This document shows positions 58,859 through 64,000 of a DNA stretch of 64,000 bases, piece by piece. Origin of the DNA: Undibacterium umbellatum. GTDB taxonomy: Bacteria > Pseudomonadota > Gammaproteobacteria > Burkholderiales > Burkholderiaceae_D. The stretch is taken from assembly GCF_014284125.1 (NCBI RefSeq), contig NZ_JACOFX010000008.1, forward strand, positions 1 through 64,000. Direction: 5' to 3'. The translations under genes were made by a program, and so were the position numbers. Positions within the stretch are counted from its first letter, which is position 1. Every line of letters starts with the position of its first letter. The notes under the pieces were generated by a model, which worked only from the letters and a program-made list of their open reading frames with translations, searched no databases and had not been told where the DNA came from.

Positions 58859-58995
58859 AGCCCACGTTCATCAGCGAGCTGGAATTGCTCTTGACGCGCT
58901 TTTCGTACCTAGGCATAGGCGCTGACATCGCCAGCATGGGATTGATCGAGCTATGGGGTGTCTATTGCTACCTGCGGCGACATGCTGATGGCTAG
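58855..58995 (+). CDS. 46-aa island protein, translationally coupled
   Basis: ATG at 58855 overlaps the upstream stop (ATGA). Peptide begins MKPTFISELELLLTRFSYLG and continues with GADIASMGLIELWGVYCYLRR. Amphipathic, no clear membrane helix. Small proteins of this pattern occur in phage-like islands; function unknown. The coupling and pattern support it being real. Confidence 0.65.
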   Translation: MKPTFISELELLLTRFSYLGIGADIASMGLIELWGVYCYLRRHADG

Positions 58996-59669
58996 ATCAT
59001 GAGCCGACTAAAGACCGCGCATAAAAAGCGGCAAAGGAAGCGAGGGGCGATGGCACATTTCTTCCTTTGCCGCTTGATGTGCTGAAAAGCCAGGCACTTG
59101 CAACGCGATTGATCGTGTTAAGCAGCGCCCATGCTAGTACGCCCGTCGCTTCAAGATTGAGAATCTTCCTTGTTCTGCCTGGTTTTTGCGCCGCCGGCTA
59201 TTTTGCAGTAGCGATGGACCGCATTTATTAATCAACTGCAAGAGGAATAGACGCACTCACATGACTGCAAGTAGATACGCACTCTCTACGTGGAACTACT
59301 TAGCGGGTATTCTTGCTTGTACAAATAACATACAATTGCGCGACATTTGGCAGAAATTCTTTTCGACCCCTCTTCGTATAATCGCTTCTTGAAATAGTAC
59401 TCATCTGTTGAGCATTTTTTTTGCGTAATAGTTGAGCACCCGATACGAGCGAATCAAGGTGTTTCTCTTTGCAGCGGCCAGCATCTATTTGCCGTGGCAA
59501 GAACGCAGTACATTTTTTTGTACTGGGAAAAATTAAAAATTAATCTTGTTTGAATGCTTTGCATTCAAAGCGCCCTTTTTGGGGAATCTACATATCACCT
59601 TTGCTTTAGCGAAGGGATGGCTTTTTGTGACCGTGATTATGGCGCACATTTTTTGAATCGACATCTTTA
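58996..59669. other. 674-bp stretch without a supported gene (island end and leader of polysaccharide locus)
   Basis: Contains a 15-bp perfect inverted repeat (59026-59075), a 9-bp hairpin TTTGAATGC / GCATTCAAA at 59549-59569, and a 7-bp hairpin CCTTTGC / GCGAAGG at 59598-59615 close before the 59670 gene. A 68-codon frame at 59186-59392 has no family match or good ribosome-binding site. AT-rich from 59390 to 59560. The promoter of the polysaccharide genes must lie here, but no clear boxes were identified. No copy of the tRNA-Ser 3' end was found. Confidence 0.5.
59026..59075. repeat. 15-bp perfect inverted repeat
   Basis: AAGCGGCAAAGGAAG and CTTCCTTTGCCGCTT are separated by 20 nt. It lies 30 bp after the last island gene. 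Without a T-run it is not a standard terminator; it could still end the island transcript or be a recombination site. Confidence 0.7.
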
Positions 59670-60497
59670 ATGAATCCTCACGCAGTACCATCTATTACGC
59701 CTTATAGCTTGCTAGTTTCATTGAGACAGCATCGCAGACTCATAGTGAGTTTGATCCAGCGAGAAGTGTTGATCCGTTATCAGGGCTCATTGTTGGGACT
59801 GTTGTGGTCTTTCTTTAATCCCGTGCTGATGCTGGCCGTGTATACCTTTGTATTTAGCGTGGTGTTCAAGGCGCGCTGGGCAGGTGGATCTGACTCCAAG
59901 ACTGAGTTTGCCCTGGTTTTGTTTGCTGGCCTGATGGTGTTTGGCTTGTTTTCTGAATGCGTCAATCGTTCGCCATCTCTGGTCGTCAGTAACGTCAATT
60001 ACGTCAAGAAAGTCATCTTCCCGCTGGAGATTTTGCCTGTGGTTGCCATGGGGGCAGCCTGTTTTCATTTGTTGATCAGCTTGACTGTCTGGTTGATTTT
60101 TTACTCGATATTTTTTGGCATTCCGCCTGCGACCATTTTCTATTTGCCAGCAGTGTTGTTGCCTTTGGTGCTCTTGAGTTTGGGCTTGAGTTGGTTGCTG
60201 GCTTCGCTAGGAGTATTTATTCGTGATATTCACCAGGTTGTTGGTGTTGCTGTCTCAGTGCTGACTTTTTTGTCGCCCGTGTTTTATCCGATAGTCGCCT
60301 TGCCTGAAGATTTTCGTGCGGTGGTGCAGTTGAGTCCTTTGACGCAGGTGATAGAGCAAAGTCGTGATGCCATGATTTGGGGTAAACACCTGGATTGGCA
60401 AAGCTGGCTGATTTATCTCTTCATTTCTGGTCTGATTGCCTGGCTAGGATTTGCCTGGTTTCAAAAAACGCGTAAGGGGTTTGCTGATGTCCTCTAA
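59670..60497 (+). CDS. wzm: ABC-2 type polysaccharide export permease (Wzm/TagG/KpsM-like)
   Basis: 275 aa with six membrane helices. The N-terminal cytoplasmic stretch RRLIVSLIQREVLIRYQGSLLGLLW is the ABC-2 family hallmark. Exports lipid-linked O-antigen or capsule chains across the inner membrane with the ATPase encoded next, which overlaps it by 11 nt. The symbol is by role; the exported polymer is unknown. Confidence 0.9.
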   Translation: MNPHAVPSITPYSLLVSLRQHRRLIVSLIQREVLIRYQGSLLGLLWSFFNPVLMLAVYTFVFSVVFKARWAGGSDSKTEFALVLFAGLMVFGLFSECVNRSPSLVVSNVNYVKKVIFPLEILPVVAMGAACFHLLISLTVWLIFYSIFFGIPPATIFYLPAVLLPLVLLSLGLSWLLASLGVFIRDIHQVVGVAVSVLTFLSPVFYPIVALPEDFRAVVQLSPLTQVIEQSRDAMIWGKHLDWQSWLIYLFISGLIAWLGFAWFQKTRKGFADVL

Positions 60498-61839
60498 ATT
60501 TGCTATCAAGGTAGAGCAACTGAGCAAGTGCTATCACCTTTACGACAAACCGCAGGACAGGCTCAAGCAAATGCTGTTGTCACGCGCCAAAACTTATTAC
60601 CGTGAGTTCTGGGCCCTGCGCAACGTGTCCTTTGAGATTGCACCAGGTGAAACAGTGGGCATCATAGGCCGTAATGGCAGTGGCAAGTCCAGCCTCTTGC
60701 AAATGATATGCGGCACTTTATCGCCGACCTCGGGCACAGTCACCACGCATGGCAGGGTCGCGGCCTTGCTGGAGCTGGGTGCAGGATTTAATACCGAATT
60801 TACTGGACGTGAAAATGTTTTATTGAACGCCGCTATCCTCGGGATTCCGCAAGAGCAGATGCTGGGCCGCATGGATGAAATTCTGGCGTTTTCCGAGTTG
60901 GGCGATTTTCTGGATCAGCCAGTCAAGACCTATTCCAGCGGCATGTACGCACGCCTGGCTTTTTCAATTGCCATTCACGTCGATCCAGAAATCCTGATCG
61001 TTGATGAAGCTTTGGCAGTTGGTGATGCGCGCTTTGTTGCCAAGTGCATGCGCCGTATCAAGGATATACAAAAGACCGGTGCCAGCATTTTGTTTGTCAG
61101 TCACGATGTCAGTTCGGTGCGCACCCTGTGCGACCGTGCCATCTGGCTGGACAAGGGCCGCATGCTGGAGCAGGGGGATGTCTTTCCTGTTACCGGTCGC
61201 TATATGGAAATGATGTTCCAGGATGATGATGCTGCCACTAACGAAGATGAGAAAGTGCAGGCAGTTGCCAGCATCTCCATGTCTGGCGTAGATTTACCTG
61301 GTATCAGAGAGAGTTTGCATAGTGCAGAAGAAGTCGCTCTGGATAGTCGTCCCACGACTCACTGGGGATCACACAAGGGCTTGATACTTTCTGCGTCTGT
61401 GCTCGATACAAACGGCACACGCAGGGATGTACATGAATGGGGTAGTGAACTGGATGTCAAAATCAGTTTGCGCATACCAGCAAACATCTCGCGAGAACAT
61501 TTAAGTATTGCCGTATCCATCAAGGATTTAAAAGGCAGTGATCTTATCGTATCGACGACGCATGATTTTGCAGCGATGCGCTTGCCCGATGCTGAACAAT
61601 TTGAAGTCAGCTTCAAACTTACCAATCCCCTGGTTACGGGTAAGTATCTGTTGGTGGCAGCGGTAGAGAACCGTCTGCACAGGGATATTCATTATTACGA
61701 ATACATAGAGGGTGCGCATTATTTCTCTTCTCTTGCCGATCAGCGTTTCTTTGGTTTGTTCCAGCCGCCGATTGCGCAAGAGGTAGTTGTGCCAACCGTG
61801 AGTGCCAGGCAAGAAGTATTGGCAGCCTGGTCGAAATAA
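60487..61839 (+). CDS. wzt: Polysaccharide ABC transporter ATPase with C-terminal carbohydrate-binding domain (Wzt-like)
   Basis: 450 aa from the ATG at 60487; the open frame extends upstream into wzm. Nucleotide-binding domain at about 1-245: Walker A GRNGSGKSS near 62, Walker B ILIVDEALAVGD near 172, and YSSGMYARLAFS as the signature of this subfamily. The extra 200 C-terminal residues are of the Wzt_C beta-sandwich type, which recognises the modified non-reducing end of the O-antigen before export. The next gene encodes a possible end-modifying methyltransferase. Confidence 0.92.
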   Translation: MSSKFAIKVEQLSKCYHLYDKPQDRLKQMLLSRAKTYYREFWALRNVSFEIAPGETVGIIGRNGSGKSSLLQMICGTLSPTSGTVTTHGRVAALLELGAGFNTEFTGRENVLLNAAILGIPQEQMLGRMDEILAFSELGDFLDQPVKTYSSGMYARLAFSIAIHVDPEILIVDEALAVGDARFVAKCMRRIKDIQKTGASILFVSHDVSSVRTLCDRAIWLDKGRMLEQGDVFPVTGRYMEMMFQDDDAATNEDEKVQAVASISMSGVDLPGIRESLHSAEEVALDSRPTTHWGSHKGLILSASVLDTNGTRRDVHEWGSELDVKISLRIPANISREHLSIAVSIKDLKGSDLIVSTTHDFAAMRLPDAEQFEVSFKLTNPLVTGKYLLVAAVENRLHRDIHYYEYIEGAHYFSSLADQRFFGLFQPPIAQEVVVPTVSARQEVLAAWSK

Positions 61840-61875
61840 AAGTAGCAGTAACCATCAGTGATAGATAGTAAAAAC

Positions 61876-64000
61876 ATGCAAACAGAAATTAATTCCCGTG
61901 CGTATTGGGATACGCGATTTGACAATGATTGGCTGGCCTGCAAGGGTGACCAGCAATCGCGTTTCTTTGCCCGAGTGGCCATTCAACATCTGCCGTCCTG
62001 GTTGCTGGATCAAATCCGCCAGCAAGATTTGAATCTGGTAGATTGGGGCTGTGCGCAAGGCGATGGTACGGATGTCTGGGCCAGCTATGTGGCTTGTGAA
62101 AAAATCACTGGCGTGGATTTTTCTGCTTCAGCGATTCAACAAGCCAGCACGCGTTACCCAGGTTTGCATTTCGTGAATAACAACTGGCTGGAGCAAGCTG
62201 AGACCGGGCAGGATAATTTTGATCTGGTATTTTCTTCGAATACGCTGGAGCATTTTCATCAACCCTACCAGGTTTTGCACACCATCAGTCAACGTGCCAG
62301 GAAAGCAGTTGTACTGGCTTTGCCTTATTGCGAATTGCAACGCGATAGCGAGCATTTTTATTCTTTTCTTCCTGAAAACATCCCGCTGCAACTGGAAAAT
62401 GGTTTTAGCCTGATCTGGGCCAAGGTGGTCGATTGTCGCAAGCTGGAAAATAGTTTGTGGCAAGGTGACCAGGTCATCCTGATGTATGCAGATACTGCCT
62501 GGACTAAAAAACTTGGCCTGCGCTTAAGTCAGGTACACGTGGCGCAACAGGATACACACTCTGAACTGAGTCAATTGCAAGAGGCACTGAGTAAAAATCA
62601 GTTGCTCTTGCAGCAGTCACAGCAAACGCAAGAAAAGCAGATCCTGGAAAACTCCCATCAGCAGCAAATGCTAGCCCAGCATGAGCAATTCAGTCAGCAA
62701 CTGCAACAAGCTCTTGCCAGATTGGTGGAGAAGTGCGAAAAAATCCAGCAGGATATGGAAGTGCGCAATCAGGAAATTGCCATTCTTAATGAGAATTTGC
62801 AAAGCTGCGAACACGAATTGCAAACGCAGATGAGCAAAGAGTCTGAAGCACAAGCTGAAATCGCGACACGTGATGCGAAGTTGCAGCAGCTCAATGCCAG
62901 CTATCAGCAATTGTCAGAAAACCTGCATCAAAAAGAGCAAGACTACGCAAGATTATTGCAGCAACTTGATGTGCGCGATGCGCAAATGGCCAGGCTGAAT
63001 CTGGATGTGCACGGCAAGGAAGAAGCCATCAAATCATTGAAACAGTCTTATTCCTGGATACTGACGCGGCCTTTGCGTTTCACTAAACAGTTCGTGCTTA
63101 GCCCGGGGCGTGCCTCGTATGACCTGGCCAAGTTTATATTCTGGCGTTTGCCAGCAAAAATGCGCTGGGCCTTGCATGGTCCCCGGCATGATTTTGTGCG
63201 CTGGGTGCGTACTACGCCAGCAAGCAATGGTGCCGCGCCTCAGGCATTTGTTGCTGGGCTGCCAGCAGCCACACCGGCTGCGGGCAATGCCGTCGTAACG
63301 AAATCAACAAACAAGGATTTGAGTTGGCCCGAATTTCAGCAACAAGTGTTGTCACGTCGTTCTGATTACAAAGGCATCTTCGTGCAAGAACTGGTCATCG
63401 ACTGGAATGTGCCGCTGTATCAACGTCCTCAGCATATCGCTGCTGCCTTTGGCCGCCTTGGTTATCTGGTGATTTATCGCACCGACAACTGGGCTGGCGA
63501 TGATGTCCAGGGTTGCAGGGAAGTGGTGAAAAATGTCTGGATCACCAATCGTCATGAAGTCAATCAATTGCAGGACGTGACGCGCTCCCTGTATTCGACT
63601 GCATATGCGAATACCCCCGAACTGCTGCTGGAAAATGGCAAGCGCGGCACGCTGGTTTATGAATACATAGATCACATCGATCCGCAAATCAGTGGTGATG
63701 CAGAGAATGTGCGGCGCTTGTTGGCGCTGAAAGATTTTGCTTTCAATGGCGGTGCCGATTATGTCGTGGCATCCGCCAAGAAACTGGAAGCTGAAGCCAT
63801 TGCTGCCGTCGGTGCAGATAAGGTCATTCTGGCGCAAAACGGTGTGGATACCATGCACTACCGCCATCCCAAACATTTGAGCACGCCTTTGCCACAAAAT
63901 TTGAAAAGCTTCCGCAGCAAGTACAGCAAAGTGGTTGGTTATTTTGGTGCGCTGGCCCCATGGCTCTGGTATGAAGCCGTGGCTGATCTTGTTACTAGCC
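61876..64000 (+). CDS. Methyltransferase-coiled-coil-glycosyltransferase fusion (3' end outside window)
   Basis: Open from the ATG at 61876 to the window edge, 708 codons with no stop. Residues 1-225 form a SAM methyltransferase (motif I LVDWGCAQGDG near 55, and LVFSSNTLEHFH near 118). Residues about 228-392 are a Gln/Glu/Leu-rich coiled coil. A basic amphipathic stretch (TRPLRFTKQFVL, about 400-430) may touch the membrane. From about 495 a GT-B-like glycosyltransferase begins (VIDWNVPLYQRPQHIAAAFGRLG). Placed after wzm-wzt, it resembles chain-terminating, length-setting enzymes of O-antigen synthesis such as WbdD in plan, though WbdD has a kinase rather than a glycosyltransferase. No strong ribosome-binding site seen. 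Confidence 0.8.
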   Translation, partial: MQTEINSRAYWDTRFDNDWLACKGDQQSRFFARVAIQHLPSWLLDQIRQQDLNLVDWGCAQGDGTDVWASYVACEKITGVDFSASAIQQASTRYPGLHFVNNNWLEQAETGQDNFDLVFSSNTLEHFHQPYQVLHTISQRARKAVVLALPYCELQRDSEHFYSFLPENIPLQLENGFSLIWAKVVDCRKLENSLWQGDQVILMYADTAWTKKLGLRLSQVHVAQQDTHSELSQLQEALSKNQLLLQQSQQTQEKQILENSHQQQMLAQHEQFSQQLQQALARLVEKCEKIQQDMEVRNQEIAILNENLQSCEHELQTQMSKESEAQAEIATRDAKLQQLNASYQQLSENLHQKEQDYARLLQQLDVRDAQMARLNLDVHGKEEAIKSLKQSYSWILTRPLRFTKQFVLSPGRASYDLAKFIFWRLPAKMRWALHGPRHDFVRWVRTTPASNGAAPQAFVAGLPAATPAAGNAVVTKSTNKDLSWPEFQQQVLSRRSDYKGIFVQELVIDWNVPLYQRPQHIAAAFGRLGYLVIYRTDNWAGDDVQGCREVVKNVWITNRHEVNQLQDVTRSLYSTAYANTPELLLENGKRGTLVYEYIDHIDPQISGDAENVRRLLALKDFAFNGGADYVVASAKKLEAEAIAAVGADKVILAQNGVDTMHYRHPKHLSTPLPQNLKSFRSKYSKVVGYFGALAPWLWYEAVADLVTS

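Noticed and set aside
59186..59392. 68-codon frame in the island-to-polysaccharide gap
   Set aside because: No family resemblance, no good ribosome-binding site, and its composition resembles non-coding DNA.

Overview
The window reads as a chromosomal segment of a betaproteobacterium of the Burkholderiales, most likely Oxalobacteraceae (Undibacterium- or Herbaspirillum-like). This is an inference from gene content and order: cbb3 oxidase operon followed by hemN, hemC-hemD-hemX-hemY, nadE-glnB, and ftsK-lolA-rarA-serS. Base composition looks close to 50 percent GC by eye, apart from a few AT-rich accessory genes. No CRISPR array, rRNA operon or intact prophage was seen.

Layout. 1-367: edge of an IS5-type insertion sequence and a gene-free stretch. 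368-4393: two exported peptidase/hydrolase genes (S15/CocE-like and M13). 4533-6570: nadA-nadC. 6585-7825: two unrecognised small genes. 7886-13018: a minus-strand four-gene efflux operon of MacB/LolD type, in which every junction is a 4-nt overlap and two adaptor genes encode three adaptor modules. 13170-14777: nadB. 15210-17727: HU, tRNA-Val, tRNA-Asp and ppiD. 17852-25806: an FNR-type box, then ccoN-O-Q-P-G, fixH, a small membrane protein, hemN and a TauE/SafE-like protein. 25821-32176: a minus-strand regulatory block with a short flagellar-rod-like protein, a sensor kinase, two universal stress proteins, an FNR/CRP-type regulator, a stand-alone receiver and a NarL-type regulator. It carries two more FNR-like boxes and a MITE. 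32317-34618: a YcaQ-like glycosylase gene and trpS. 34948-39713: hemC-D-X-Y and ppa. 39809-42062: a Ser/Thr kinase and a COG3146-type acyltransferase. 42089-45277: nadE, a PII gene and a periplasmic binding protein. 45324-46926: an Smr protein and trxB. 47198-54402: ftsK, lolA, rarA, a DUF4139 protein and serS. 54467-56311: an EAL-CBS-GGDEF protein. 56558-58995: tRNA-Ser with a wrecked P4-type integrase and a small accessory island. 59670-64000: start of an ABC-transporter-dependent surface polysaccharide locus, cut by the window edge.

How the genes work together. Four NAD genes (nadA, nadB, nadC, nadE) and five haem genes (hemN, hemC, hemD, hemX, hemY) lie in one window. Haem supply adjoins a high-affinity cbb3 terminal oxidase. 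The oxidase has a perfect TTGAT-N4-ATCAA box, and an FNR-family regulator with a matching recognition helix is encoded 9-12 kb downstream. That regulator's own operon and a universal stress gene carry near-perfect boxes at the same distance from their starts. This suggests one local low-oxygen regulon, although the regulator lacks the usual FNR cysteine cluster.

The most unusual gene sets are the three-module adaptor efflux operon, the FNR regulon with its atypical regulator, the MITE whose target duplication supplies a stop codon, and the methyltransferase-coiled-coil-glycosyltransferase fusion behind Wzm/Wzt-type transporter genes.
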